DNA of 64,000 nucleotides, taken from contig JARUPY010000090.1 in the NCBI GenBank assembly GCA_029817715.1, positions 1,178,001-1,242,000 of the forward strand, given 5' to 3'. Below the pieces are notes generated by a model, which was not told the DNA's origin, did no database searches, and saw only the letters and a program-made list of their open reading frames with translations. Positions 24,412 to 33,666 of this stretch are shown here, piece by piece (the stretch's first letter is position 1; every line of letters starts with the position of its first letter). The DNA comes from Melastoma dodecandrum (lineage: Eukaryota > Streptophyta > Magnoliopsida > Myrtales > Melastomataceae). Made by a program: the position numbers and the translations under genes.

Positions 24412-27366
24412 TTACAGCGAGGAGATCTTCGATCGCGCGCTGTTTAGGTGAAGCGGCGCCGGAGCGCTATCCCAACCACCGGGCGGGGGCATGACGTCGG
24501 TGGCGGCCGGATCGGCCGTGCGCGGGTGGAACGCCGCGGCGAGCGCCTTGGCGACCGACAGCTCGCTCGGCGAGAGCTTGGCGCCGACCTCGTCGCGCTT
24601 GCCGGCGGCATCGTTGTCGCCCTGCGCGGCGGCGATCGAGAACCACTGATAGGCCTGCACGAGCGAGGGTTCGACGCCGAGACCGCGCACCAGCAGGATC
24701 GCCAGGTTGAACTGGCTGTCGTGCACGCCGTATTGCGCGGCCTTGCGGAACCAGGTCGCCGCCCCCTCGTAGTCGGGCTTGCCGTCGCCGTCGGCGAGGA
24801 GCACCGCGAGATTGTGCATGGCGCGCGGATTGCCGGCTTCGGCCGCCTGCCGATAGAGCGTGCGGGCGCGCGCCTTGTCCTGGGCGACGCCGAGGCCCTT
24901 CTCGTAGAGCGCGCCGAGCCGGTATTGCGCCGGCACGATGCCCTGGTCGGCAGCCTTGGCGTAGTATCTTGCCGCTTGCCCGAAATCGCGCGGCGCCAAG
25001 CGGCCCTCGGCATAGGCGCAGGCCAGCGTGTACTGGGCCGCGGCATCGCCGGCGTCCGCGGCGGCGACGAGACCGGCCGGCAGGGTCGGCTGGCGGATCG
25101 ATTGCCGCGGCGAGGCGGCGAAGGCCGGCAGGCTCGGGATCGGCGCCGCAGCGGTCGACGCGGTCGGCATCGACGCCGTCGGGATCGGGTCCGATCCCGG
25201 GATCTTGGCGGGCAGCGCCGGCGTGCTGCGCGGCAGGGCGCTCGGCGACAACGCGTAGTTGGCGTCGGCGATGCGGGCAAGGCGCGGCTGGCGGCTCGGC
25301 TCCGCGGCGGCCACGCGGGCGGCCGGCGCCGCGTAGCCGGTGACCTGCGAGCTCGTCGACGGGAAGGGCGCGAGCTGCACGAGTGCCGTCGTGATCGCCA
25401 CGACGAGCACGGCGGCGAGCGACAGCAGGACGGGTCGCTTGTGACTGGCGACGAAATCGCGCGACTTCAACGCCAGGCCTTCGCGGAGGTCGTTCGGCTC
25501 GCCCTCGCGCATCGCGACGACGGACGGGTCGGTCTGCGCGGCCTGCGCGGCGCGGCGCGCAGCGGCGATGTAGTCGGGCCTGGCGTCGACGGCGTCGGAC
25601 GGGAGCGCGATCGCCGCGCTCCGCCGTGCCGTCGGCCGCTGGCGCGGCGTGTCGAGCATCGGCTCGGCCGCGCCGAGGCTCGGCGCAGACGTTGGCGTCG
25701 CGGCGGGCTCCGCCGCGCGCAGGCCGTTGAGCGCCTTGTCGATGCTGCGGGCGGAGGTCGCGCCCTGCACGTCGGTGAGGCCGTTCTCGACGCTGGCGAG
25801 CCGGTCGACGACTTTCTCCAGGACCGACTGCATCGCGTCGAGCGTCGAGCGGGTGCGCAGGTCGGCGTCTTCCTGCATCGCCTTCAGCACCGCAACATCG
25901 GCGCGCGGCGCGGGACGGTCGAAGCCCTTGTCGGCGATCGCGACGCGGACGGCTTCGTGCGCCGCGCGCGCGGCCGCGGTCTCCGCGAAGCTGCGCGTCT
26001 CGTCGAGATGCGAGAAGAGATCGCGCATCGAGCGCTCGATGGTCGCGAGCGACGCGAGCCCGGACTCGTTCGCCTCGAGCCTCGACGTCAGCGTGCCGAT
26101 CTGGTGCTGCAGGGCGTCGAGCGCCGGCTGCCCGGCGTTCGGCGCCTGCACGGCCTCGATGCGGGCCGTGAGGTCGCGCAACAGACCCTCGAGCGCGCCG
26201 ACGTCGAGCGCGGGGGGGCGCCGTTCGACGAGCGCGTGGATGTCGTGGAGCTGGCTTTCGAGCGCCCGCATCTCGGCACGCAGCTCGCCGAGCGCGCCGC
26301 CCGAGTCGCCGGCGCCGAGCTGCGTCTCGATCCGCGCGAGCTGGCCCTCGAGCGCAGCGACGGAGCCGCGCGGCGCCAGGCCGCGCAACTGCCCAGCCAT
26401 GGTCGCGATGTCTTCGCGCAGGCCCTCGAGATCGACGCGCGGCGCGGCGCGGCGTTCCGGCGCGCGGGCGGTGCCGAACAGGCCCGGCCCCTTGGCCGGC
26501 GTCTCGAGCGAGCGCTGGCGGTCGGCGATCTCGGATATCGCATCGCCGAGGCGACGGCGCCGCAGCGGCAGCTCGACGGGCGCGCGCTCCTGCGCGGCAG
26601 CGATGGCGACGGCCGAGGCCTGCGGCGGCGCCGGACGCGCCGACAGCGCCTCGAGCACGGCGTTGAGCTTCTGCTCGAGTCGGTCGACGGGTACACCCTC
26701 GTTGCGCGGCCCGCGGGCTTCCGCCTCGCTGCGCAGGCCGATCTGCTCGAGCCGTGCTTCGAGCCGGGCGAGAGCGCCCTTGATCGGGTTGGGATCCTGC
26801 GTGGCGAGGCGCGATTCGATGTCGGACAGGCGCTCGGCGAGCGTCGCGACGCCGGCCTGCTCGCGCGTGCGGCGGGCCTCCGCGGTCTCCAGGTAGCGCG
26901 CGACCGAGGCCAGCGCGTCCTCGGTACGGCGCTCGGTGCGCTGGGCGCGCGCCTCGATCGCCGCGACGGCTTCGACGACCGGGTTTTCGGCGATGTCCTC
27001 GGCCGCATAGTCGCGGCGCCGATGCTCATCCTCGTCGGCGACGACGCGCAGGCGCCGCTCGCTCGGCGACTCAGGTTGACGCTCCCAGTCGTCCCGGCGC
27101 GGGCGATCGCGCTCGACGATGCGGCCGCGCGGCCGCGCCGCAGCGGCGCTCAGCCGCTCGAGTCTCGACGTGACGGATTCGATCCTGTCTTGCTCGCTCG
27201 GCGCTGCGGCATAGCGCCCGTGCTCCGGCGCGGGGGCGGCGCTGTCGGCGATGACGCCATGCAGCCATTCGCCGAGCGAAAGGCCCTCGCGACGCGCGGC
27301 ATCGCGAGCCGCCTCGCGGGCATCGAACCCCACGCCGTTGATGTTCCAGGGTAGAGCCTTGCTCAT
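24412..27366 (-). CDS. PodJ-like polarity/SEL1 repeat protein
   Basis: The 984-residue protein has a basic N-terminus ('MSKALPWNINGVGFDAREAARDAARREGLSLGEWLHGVI', shared by PodJ relatives), long coiled-coil regions at about residues 50-560, one membrane segment ('HKRPVLLSLAAVLVVAITTALVQLAPF') near residue 645, a Pro/Ala-rich periplasmic linker and four SEL1-like repeats at about residues 790-930 ('AAQYTLACAYAEGRLAPRDFGQAARYYAKAADQG', 'AQYRLGALYEKGLGVAQDKARARTLYRQAAEAG', and so on). Such proteins mark a cell pole and recruit signalling kinases. The Arg/Ala-rich plus-strand ORF over the same region is a shadow. Confidence 0.85.
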   Translation of the reverse strand: MSKALPWNINGVGFDAREAARDAARREGLSLGEWLHGVIADSAAPAPEHGRYAAAPSEQDRIESVTSRLERLSAAAARPRGRIVERDRPRRDDWERQPESPSERRLRVVADEDEHRRRDYAAEDIAENPVVEAVAAIEARAQRTERRTEDALASVARYLETAEARRTREQAGVATLAERLSDIESRLATQDPNPIKGALARLEARLEQIGLRSEAEARGPRNEGVPVDRLEQKLNAVLEALSARPAPPQASAVAIAAAQERAPVELPLRRRRLGDAISEIADRQRSLETPAKGPGLFGTARAPERRAAPRVDLEGLREDIATMAGQLRGLAPRGSVAALEGQLARIETQLGAGDSGGALGELRAEMRALESQLHDIHALVERRPPALDVGALEGLLRDLTARIEAVQAPNAGQPALDALQHQIGTLTSRLEANESGLASLATIERSMRDLFSHLDETRSFAETAAARAAHEAVRVAIADKGFDRPAPRADVAVLKAMQEDADLRTRSTLDAMQSVLEKVVDRLASVENGLTDVQGATSARSIDKALNGLRAAEPAATPTSAPSLGAAEPMLDTPRQRPTARRSAAIALPSDAVDARPDYIAAARRAAQAAQTDPSVVAMREGEPNDLREGLALKSRDFVASHKRPVLLSLAAVLVVAITTALVQLAPFPSTSSQVTGYAAPAARVAAAEPSRQPRLARIADANYALSPSALPRSTPALPAKIPGSDPIPTASMPTASTAAAPIPSLPAFAASPRQSIRQPTLPAGLVAAADAGDAAAQYTLACAYAEGRLAPRDFGQAARYYAKAADQGIVPAQYRLGALYEKGLGVAQDKARARTLYRQAAEAGNPRAMHNLAVLLADGDGKPDYEGAATWFRKAAQYGVHDSQFNLAILLVRGLGVEPSLVQAYQWFSIAAAQGDNDAAGKRDEVGAKLSPSELSVAKALAAAFHPRTADPAATDVMPPPGGWDSAPAPLHLNSARSKISSL

Positions 27367-27598
27367 CCAATGGCCCGCTTGGCGCCTCCCAGTCAGGGAA
27401 TGCGCAGGAACGATGTCTCGGGTGAACGTGCCGTGCTCAAGGTAAACAGGCGGTTAAAGCTGATCGATTTTGGCACAATCGCCGCGACCTTGGCTCTCGC
27501 GAAATGGAGGGGCGGTATTGTGCGAGGTGCTTGCGCTCTTATAGGTAGTGCCAGATGTAAGGCCTGGGCCTTGACGCGTTAGACAGGCGGAGCCTGAA

Positions 27599-28036
27599 AT
27601 GCAGGGTGAGCATTCCCGAACTGCCACGGACGGTCCGATGGCCCGTGATGAATATACGATCGGCGATCTTGCCCGGATCTACGACGTCAGCTTGCGCACG
27701 TTGCGCTTCTATGAGGACAAGGGCCTGCTGCATCCGCGGCGGCAGGGGACGGCGCGTTACTACAACGCGTCGGATCGCATCAGGCTTGAGCTGATCCTCA
27801 AGGGCAAGCGGCTGGGCTTCACGCTCGCCGAGATCCAGCAGCTCATCGCCTCGAACGAGAAGCGCGCCGCCACGCAGGCGCCGGCGGCTCCCACGGCCGA
27901 TCTGACCGTCAGCCTCGACCGGCAGCAGATCCAGGCGCAGATCGCCTATCTCGAGCGCCAGCGCGAAGAGCTCGACAGCGCGATCGCGGAACTGCGCGAC
28001 GCGCATCTGCGGATGAGCAGAGACGCGGTCGACTGA
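27599..28036 (+). CDS. MerR family transcriptional regulator
   Basis: The 145-residue protein has the MerR winged-helix domain at residues 18-85 ('EYTIGDLARIYDVSLRTLRFYEDKGLLHPRRQGTARYYNASDRIRLELILKGKRLGFTLAEIQQLI') and a C-terminal coiled coil ('QQIQAQIAYLERQREELDSAIAELRDAHLRM'). It has no cysteine effector site. Related rhizobial proteins regulate branched-chain amino acid or fatty acid breakdown, but no such genes are adjacent. GGAG precedes the ATG at 27599; a second possible start is at 27638. Confidence 0.9.
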   Translation: MQGEHSRTATDGPMARDEYTIGDLARIYDVSLRTLRFYEDKGLLHPRRQGTARYYNASDRIRLELILKGKRLGFTLAEIQQLIASNEKRAATQAPAAPTADLTVSLDRQQIQAQIAYLERQREELDSAIAELRDAHLRMSRDAVD

Positions 28037-28055
28037 GTGCTCGCGGCGGCGATCG

Positions 28056-31000
28056 CTACTCCGCCGCCGCCTTGACGAGTCGCCATTGTCCCAGCAGCGC
28101 CCGTAGCGTCGCAGGCCGCAGCGGCTTGTGGAGGATGCGGACATCGGCGCGACGCGCCAGCTCCCGCACGCCGGCGCTGGGATCGGCGGTGACGAGCACG
28201 GCGGGGAGCGCGCCGTATCTTGCGCGGAGCGCCGCGATGACCCCGAGGCCGTCGACCTCGTCGATGTGGTAGTCCGCGACGATCACGTCGGGCACCAGCT
28301 TGCGCGCGGCGAGCGCAACGTCGAGCGACTTCAGGCCGAGACCGCTGACGACCTCGCACCCCCACCCCTGCAGCAGCGCCTCCATGCCGGCGACGATGCG
28401 GGGCTCGTTGTCGACGGCCGCGACGACGAGCCCATCGAGGCCGCCGTGGCGCGCCACCTGAGGCGCGACGGCGTCGTGCCGGCTTGCCGCGACCACGGCG
28501 CGGGGCACCGCCACCGTGAACGCCGAGCCGCGTCCGACCACCGAGCGCGCCTTGACCTCGTGCTCGAGGACACGCCCCAGCCGTTCGACGATCGAGAGGC
28601 CGAGGCCGGCGCCGGTCGCCATCTGGGCGCTGCGCGGCAATCGCTCGAACTCGCGAAAGATGAGCTGCAGCTTGCTCTCCGGGATGCCGACGCCCGTATC
28701 GAGCACCTCGATCCGCGCGCTGTCGCCGCACCGCCGCACGCCGACGAGGACGCCGCCCTCGGGCGTGTACTTCAGCGCATTCGAGATGAGGTTCTGCAGG
28801 AGGCGCCGCAGCAGCGAGCGATCCGATCGCACCGCCAGCGAGGTTGCGACGAACGTGAGATCGAGCTCGTGTTCCCGCGCCGTCGGCGCGAAGTCGATGC
28901 GCAACTCCTCGAGCAGGGCGCCGAGGTCGAAGTCGGCGATCTCGGTCTTGGTCGCCCGGGCGTCGAGCTGCGAGATCTCGAGCAGCGACCGCACGACATC
29001 CTCCACCGCGCCGAGCGACTGGTCGACGTTGGCGGCGAGCGCCGTCATCTCGGCATCGCTGGCGCGGCCGCGGAGACGCTCGCGAAGCGAGGCGGCATAG
29101 AGTCGAGCCGCGCTCAGCGGCTGCAGCACATCGTGGCTCGCGGCGGCCAAGAAACGCGACTTGGTGATGTTGGCGTCCTCGGCATCGGCCTTGGCACGGG
29201 CGAGCTCGATGTTAAGGCCGACGAGCTGTTCGGTGCGCTCGCGGACGCGCAGCTCCAGCGTCTCGTTCTCCGCCTCGAGCTCTTCCTCCGACTGCGCCTG
29301 CGCGGTCGCGTCGGAATAGGTGTAGAAGATGCCGCCGTTGTGCAGACGGACCGAGCGCAGCTCGAGCACGCGACCGGACGGTGCGTTGAGCATGCGCAAG
29401 CCCTGCGTCGGCTGCGTGAGTGTGTCGAGCCGCGCGCCGACAAATTCCTCCGTTTCGGCGTCGCGGCCGTAGATGCCGCGCCTGGCATTGGAGCGGATCA
29501 GCGACTCGAGCGGGACGCCGATGCGCAGTTCGGCGGCCGTGAACTGGAACATCTCGCGGTAGGCGCGATTCCAGGCGACGAGGCGCAGGTCGGCATCGAA
29601 GATCGCCATGCCGTCGCGCGCGATGTCGATCGCGTGCTGCAGCAGGTCGCGCGAATTCTGGATCTCGAAGGCGGCGTCGTCGACGATCCGTCGCGCGGCG
29701 TCGCGCGACATCTCCTTTTGTTCGAGCAGGAGCGAGATGACGAGGCGCGCCGAGGCGGCGCCGATTGTCGTGGCGATGAGCCGCTCGGCGTGCTGGAGCA
29801 AAGCGGGCTCGGCCGCCTGCGCTTTCTCGAAGAGCGAGCCGCGCGACGTGTGATAGTCGAGGAACAGGCGCTCTGCGGTCTCCGGCCCTAGGAAGCGCGC
29901 GGTCGTCGCTGTCAGCTCGCCGATCGTGACGTTGGCGTTGCGCAGGCGGAAGAAGCTCGCGTGCGCCATCGCCTTGGCCCTGACGAAGACGTTGGCCTGC
30001 AAACGCTCGCCGGCGGTCGGCTGCCGTGTGAGCGAGAGCGCGACGAAGACGCAGACGTTGATCGCGAGGCTCCAGACGACGCCTTGCTGCAACGGCGCGA
30101 GGTCGGCGCCGAGCAGGTCCGTCGGGCGCAGCGCGTCGATCCCGAGCGGGCCGAGCGCGAGCAGCGGCGACGTGTGCGGGACGAGGATCGGCAACAGCAG
30201 CGTGTAGGCGGACACCGCGACGCCCGCGAGCATGCCGCCGATCGCGCCGCGCGCCGTGCCGCCGCTCCAGACGAGCGCGCCGATCGCGGCCGGGGCGATC
30301 TGCACCACGCGGACGCTCGGCTTGAGGCCGATGATCGAGATCGCGCTCTCGTCGAAGCCTACGGCGATCGCCGCGGCGGCGGCGAAGGTCGCCACGATGG
30401 CGATGCGGCGGATCAGGAGGATCGGCGGCACCACGGCGCGCCCGCGCTTGCCGAGCTTCGACGCCGACCAGAGCAGCAGCGGCACGACGATGTCGTTGCT
30501 GGTCATCACCGACAGCGCCACGACGCCGATCACCATCGTCCCGACGGAGGCGGACAGGCAGAGCACGAGCGCGACGATCGCCATCGCGCCGCTGCCGCTC
30601 GTCATCGGCAAGGCGAGCAGGATGAAGTTGCGGTCGAAGCTGCCGCCGGGCAGCCGCAGCAATCCGGCGACGGCGACGGGCAGGACGAAGAGCGAGGCGG
30701 CGAGAATGCACGCCGGCACGAACCAGGCGGCGAAGCGCACGTCGTCCTCGTTGCGGTTCTCGACGACCGCGACATGGAATTGGCGTGGCGCGACGAGGGA
30801 AGCCGCCATCGTGACGAGGATGAGCGGCAGCCAGCGTGCCATGGTCGGCTCGGTCCTGACGACGGCCGCGACTTGCGGATCGTTCGCGACCGCGGCCGTG
30901 AGGTCTCCGATGCCCTTGAACAGCCCCCAGCAGACGAAGACGCCGAGCGCGAGACTGCTCGCCACGCGGATCACGGTCTCGACCGCGAGCGCCGTCATGA

Positions 31001-31580
31001 GGCCGCCATGGCTCTCGGTCGCATCGAGCCGGAGCGTGCCGGTCGCGACCGCGAGGATCGTGGCGATCGCTGCGACGGCCAGGGCAGGGCCGGGCAAGGG
31101 ACCGGAGCCCGCCACCAGCGGCAGGCTGCCCTTGGCGATCGCGACGACCACGTAGGCGATGGCCTGGATCTGCACCGCGATGAAGGGGATGCCGGCGAAC
31201 AGGGAGATCGAGGCGACGATCGCCGCGACCGAGACGGAACGCCCGTAGCGGACCGCGATGAAGTCGGCGATCGAGCTGATCCGCTGCGATCGCGAAATGC
31301 GGATCATGCGGATGAAGACGGGGTGGAACACCGCGAAGATCGCGATCGGCCCGAGAGCGAGCGGCAGAAAGTCGAAGCCGCGTCGCGAAGCCAGCCCGAC
31401 GACGCCGAAGCTCGACCAGAAGCCGAACGAGACGCACGCGGAGAGCGCGTAGATGGCGCGGCGCAGCTCAGGCGGCCAGGAGCCGGCCGAGTCGCGACCG
31501 AGCCGGGCGATCAGAAGAAAGCCGGCGGCATAGGCGAGACACACCAAGATCGCGAGGAGGCCCAGGCTCATGGCGCCCAT
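28056..31580 (-). CDS. Hybrid histidine kinase with sodium/solute-symporter sensory domain
   Basis: The 1174-residue protein begins with about 13 membrane helices of the SSS (PutP-like) fold (residues 1-500: 'SRSQRISSIADFIAVRYGRSVSVAAIVASISLFAGIPFIAVQIQAIAYVV'). A helical and PAS region follows ('IARDGMAIFDADLRLVAWNRAYREMFQF'), then a coiled coil, HisKA with 'FLAAASHDVLQPLSAARLYAASL', HATPase ('LLQNLISNALKYTPEGGVLVGV', 'DTGVGI', 'GAGLGLSIVERL') and a C-terminal receiver with the phosphoacceptor in 'VIVADYHIDEVDGLGV'. It resembles CbrA/NahK-type kinases, which couple transport or carbon sensing to signalling. The cognate output is not adjacent. It is divergent from mscL. Confidence 0.92.
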   Translation of the reverse strand: MGAMSLGLLAILVCLAYAAGFLLIARLGRDSAGSWPPELRRAIYALSACVSFGFWSSFGVVGLASRRGFDFLPLALGPIAIFAVFHPVFIRMIRISRSQRISSIADFIAVRYGRSVSVAAIVASISLFAGIPFIAVQIQAIAYVVVAIAKGSLPLVAGSGPLPGPALAVAAIATILAVATGTLRLDATESHGGLMTALAVETVIRVASSLALGVFVCWGLFKGIGDLTAAVANDPQVAAVVRTEPTMARWLPLILVTMAASLVAPRQFHVAVVENRNEDDVRFAAWFVPACILAASLFVLPVAVAGLLRLPGGSFDRNFILLALPMTSGSGAMAIVALVLCLSASVGTMVIGVVALSVMTSNDIVVPLLLWSASKLGKRGRAVVPPILLIRRIAIVATFAAAAAIAVGFDESAISIIGLKPSVRVVQIAPAAIGALVWSGGTARGAIGGMLAGVAVSAYTLLLPILVPHTSPLLALGPLGIDALRPTDLLGADLAPLQQGVVWSLAINVCVFVALSLTRQPTAGERLQANVFVRAKAMAHASFFRLRNANVTIGELTATTARFLGPETAERLFLDYHTSRGSLFEKAQAAEPALLQHAERLIATTIGAASARLVISLLLEQKEMSRDAARRIVDDAAFEIQNSRDLLQHAIDIARDGMAIFDADLRLVAWNRAYREMFQFTAAELRIGVPLESLIRSNARRGIYGRDAETEEFVGARLDTLTQPTQGLRMLNAPSGRVLELRSVRLHNGGIFYTYSDATAQAQSEEELEAENETLELRVRERTEQLVGLNIELARAKADAEDANITKSRFLAAASHDVLQPLSAARLYAASLRERLRGRASDAEMTALAANVDQSLGAVEDVVRSLLEISQLDARATKTEIADFDLGALLEELRIDFAPTAREHELDLTFVATSLAVRSDRSLLRRLLQNLISNALKYTPEGGVLVGVRRCGDSARIEVLDTGVGIPESKLQLIFREFERLPRSAQMATGAGLGLSIVERLGRVLEHEVKARSVVGRGSAFTVAVPRAVVAASRHDAVAPQVARHGGLDGLVVAAVDNEPRIVAGMEALLQGWGCEVVSGLGLKSLDVALAARKLVPDVIVADYHIDEVDGLGVIAALRARYGALPAVLVTADPSAGVRELARRADVRILHKPLRPATLRALLGQWRLVKAAAE

Positions 31581-31693
31581 CCGTCACGCGTCCGAAAAGA
31601 GGAGGCACGTCGAGTTGCAGAGCCGGCACGCTATCATCTTGCCGGCGAAGGCGGAACGGCTAAGGTGCCGGCGTCGGAAGCGGAGGCGTACGC

Positions 31694-32119
31694 GTGCTCA
31701 AGGAATTCAAAGACTTCATCATGCGTGGCAACGTCGTCGACCTCGCGGTCGCCGTCGTCATCGGTGCGGCGTTTGGGGCGATCGTCACCTCCATGGTCAA
31801 CGACCTCATCATGCCGATCGTCGGCGCCATCACCGGCGGCGTCGACTTCACGAACTATTTCACGCCGCTCTCCTCGAAGGTGACCGCCACCACGCTCGCC
31901 GACGCCAAGAAGCAGGGCGCCGTGCTGGCCTGGGGCAACTTCCTGCAGATGACGGTCAACTTCCTGATCGTCGCCGCGGTGCTGTTCCTCGTAGTGAAGG
32001 CGATGAACACGCTAAAGACCCGCATGTCGCATCCCGAGGAGGCGGCGGCGCCGAAGAAGCCGGACGACGTGGTGCTGCTCGAGGAAATCCGCGACCTGCT
32101 CGCGAGGCGCCCGGCCTGA
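31694..32119 (+). CDS. mscL: Large-conductance mechanosensitive channel MscL
   Basis: The 141-residue protein opens under membrane tension to release solutes during hypo-osmotic shock. It has the signature N-terminus '[55 protein letters not shown]', the second helix '[24 protein letters not shown]', and a C-terminal bundle ending '[12 protein letters not shown]'. The start is GTG at 31694 with a GGAGG-like site upstream. Its length is normal. Confidence 0.96.
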   Translation: MLKEFKDFIMRGNVVDLAVAVVIGAAFGAIVTSMVNDLIMPIVGAITGGVDFTNYFTPLSSKVTATTLADAKKQGAVLAWGNFLQMTVNFLIVAAVLFLVVKAMNTLKTRMSHPEEAAAPKKPDDVVLLEEIRDLLARRPA

Positions 32120-32241
32120 GGGCGGGTAGAGCCTGCCAGTCGATCGGGCCGGGCAAGCGGTTGGCTTGCTCGCCGGGGCCACAGGACCTCTCCGGATAAA
32201 GCGGCTTTTGCGTACGGCGACGTGCTTGGCGGGATCGATTT

Positions 32242-32260
32242 TGCGCAACTGAATTGCGCA
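32242..32260. promoter_or_regulatory. Perfect inverted repeat upstream of a receiver gene
   Basis: TGCGCAA, CTGAA, TTGCGCA form a 7-bp dyad with a 5-base centre, 103 bp upstream of the receiver gene and 123 bp downstream of mscL. No T-run follows on either strand, so an operator is more likely than a terminator. The surrounding bases are AT-rich, as in a promoter. Confidence 0.4.
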
Positions 32261-32362
32261 GAAAAATTCTCTGTCGCACTTAGTTTTTTATTAATCGGAA
32301 GGTATCTTGCCGCTAGGAGACCACCCGCCTAGTTTGCTTGCACTGCGAGAGATTTTAAATCG

Positions 32363-32758
32363 ATGCGTGCGCTGCGGGCTATTGTTGCAGACGATGATCC
32401 ATTGGTACTTCCGGTCATCACGACAGTCTTGTCGGATGCCGGTTTCGAAGTATTGCGTGCAACGGACAGCGACATCGCGATCGACCTCCTGGAACGCAGC
32501 GAGGAAATCGACCTGCTGTTCACGGACGTGGTGATGCCGGGTAAGGTCGACGGGCTCGGCCTCGCCCGTGTCGCCGATGCGCGCTGGCCGTCGATCGCGA
32601 TCGTTGTCTCGTCGGGCCGGATCGTGCCGAAGCCGCAGATGCTGCCGATGGGCGCCGTCTTCCTGCCAAAGCCGTTCTACGCCGACCACATCCTCTGGTT
32701 CGCGTGCCGCGCCCTGGGCGCGAAGGGCAAGCGCCTGCCGGAGACAGGCGACCAGTAG
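32363..32758 (+). CDS. Single-domain response regulator
   Basis: The 131-residue receiver protein has the acidic pair in 'AIVADDDPLVLPVITTVLSDAGFEVL', the phosphoacceptor in 'LLFTDVVMPGKVDGLGLA' and the Lys in 'VFLPKPFYADHIL'. It has no effector domain. This type in Hyphomicrobiales often works with soluble HWE or hybrid kinases. Upstream is an AT-rich stretch with a perfect dyad at 32242-32260. Confidence 0.92.
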   Translation: MRALRAIVADDDPLVLPVITTVLSDAGFEVLRATDSDIAIDLLERSEEIDLLFTDVVMPGKVDGLGLARVADARWPSIAIVVSSGRIVPKPQMLPMGAVFLPKPFYADHILWFACRALGAKGKRLPETGDQ

Positions 32759-32846
32759 CCGCGCGGCGCCTTCGTCGAACACCTATTCGCAAAAAGCACG
32801 TGCCTCGCGGCGATGCTCCTGGATTGCTTCGATCATGCGGGCGTCT

Positions 32847-33077
32847 CTAGCTCGGCCGCAGGACGACGCCGAACCCGTCAGCCTCGCTGCCGATGAAGCG
32901 GACGCCCTCGCGCTCGAGCACCTCGCGGATCGCCTGCAGGGTCTTGGCGCGCGGCGCGACCTGGTCGCTCTCGATCATGTTTAGCGTGACGGCCGAGATG
33001 GCGGCGCGGGCAGCGAGGACGGCTTGCGTCCAGCGGAGAAGCCCGCGGCCGGCGCGGATCTGGGCGGAGGTGATCAT
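32847..33077 (-). CDS. Small XRE-type helix-turn-helix protein
   Basis: The 76-residue protein starts 'MITSAQIRAGRGLLRWTQAVLAARAAISAVTLNMIESDQVAPRAKTLQAIREVLEREGVRFI', a complete five-helix XRE domain of the kind common in rhizobia. The ATG at 33077 fits the domain start; the longer frame adds an unrelated AT-richer leader. Its target is unknown, but it lies beside the Y-RNA/Ro60 locus. Confidence 0.82.
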   Translation of the reverse strand: MITSAQIRAGRGLLRWTQAVLAARAAISAVTLNMIESDQVAPRAKTLQAIREVLEREGVRFIGSEADGFGVVLRPS

Positions 33078-33365
33078 GCACCCGATGTGGGCGAAGCTGA
33101 AAGATTCTTCAAGTTTGATGTTGACAGAAATTGGTTCGCCGCCTAACAACCCGTCCGTCGCCGGTGCGGGCCGGTCGGCGCTCGGTTATCACTTAAACTG
33201 AAACGCCGAGAGCCTCTTCGTCACGCCCGCATCATTCCATTTGGTCCTCGTTGGGACGGAGCACGGCATGAAAGAGCACGATCTATTCGTCGCGCCGCTC
33301 GCCCGTCCATGGGCCGAGCCGGCACGATCCCAAAATCGCAGAAGAGGCCGCGAGCGCGCGGGCCG
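33078..33365. other. 288-bp region without a clear gene
   Basis: No credible coding frame is seen. An ATG-initiated frame of 33 codons from 33268 lacks a ribosome binding site. The region probably holds promoters for the XRE gene (leftward) and for the RNA cluster that begins near 33366. Confidence 0.5.
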
Positions 33366-33448
33366 CTGACGAACGTTCATCTCGGGAGCTGGAAGGCGCG
33401 GGCTTCGGACCGGCGCGCCAGGGCCGCAAGGCCCATGACGTTCGTTGT
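33366..33448 (+). ncRNA. Y-RNA-like structured RNA A
   Basis: ACGAACGTTCAT (33369-33380) and ATGACGTTCGT (33435-33445) pair over 11 bp with one bulged T. The 5' strand contains GACGAACG, which fits the GNCGAANG-type Ro-binding motif described for bacterial Y RNAs. The interior holds a GGCGCG/CGCGCC stem and GGGCC-GCAA-GGCCC (33421-33434), a stem capped by a GNRA tetraloop. The locus lies upstream of the Ro60-like gene on the same strand. Transcription and ends are inferred. Confidence 0.5.
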
Positions 33449-33666
33449 CCCACGTCCGCGCGACGCTTGCCGCTGAGACGGAGCGCGCACGCCCCTTACG
33501 CGGCGGCGGCTGAATCCGCCGCCTTTCGAGCGCTTCAAGAGACGGACGCAAGCAGCTCGGCCGTGCGGGCCGGGGAGTCAGGGCTGTCGTATAACCACGA
33601 TCCGGCGTGAGCCATCCTGCCTCGTTCCACGACGCACCGCTGCGACGGAAAGTTTGCTTCGAAACA

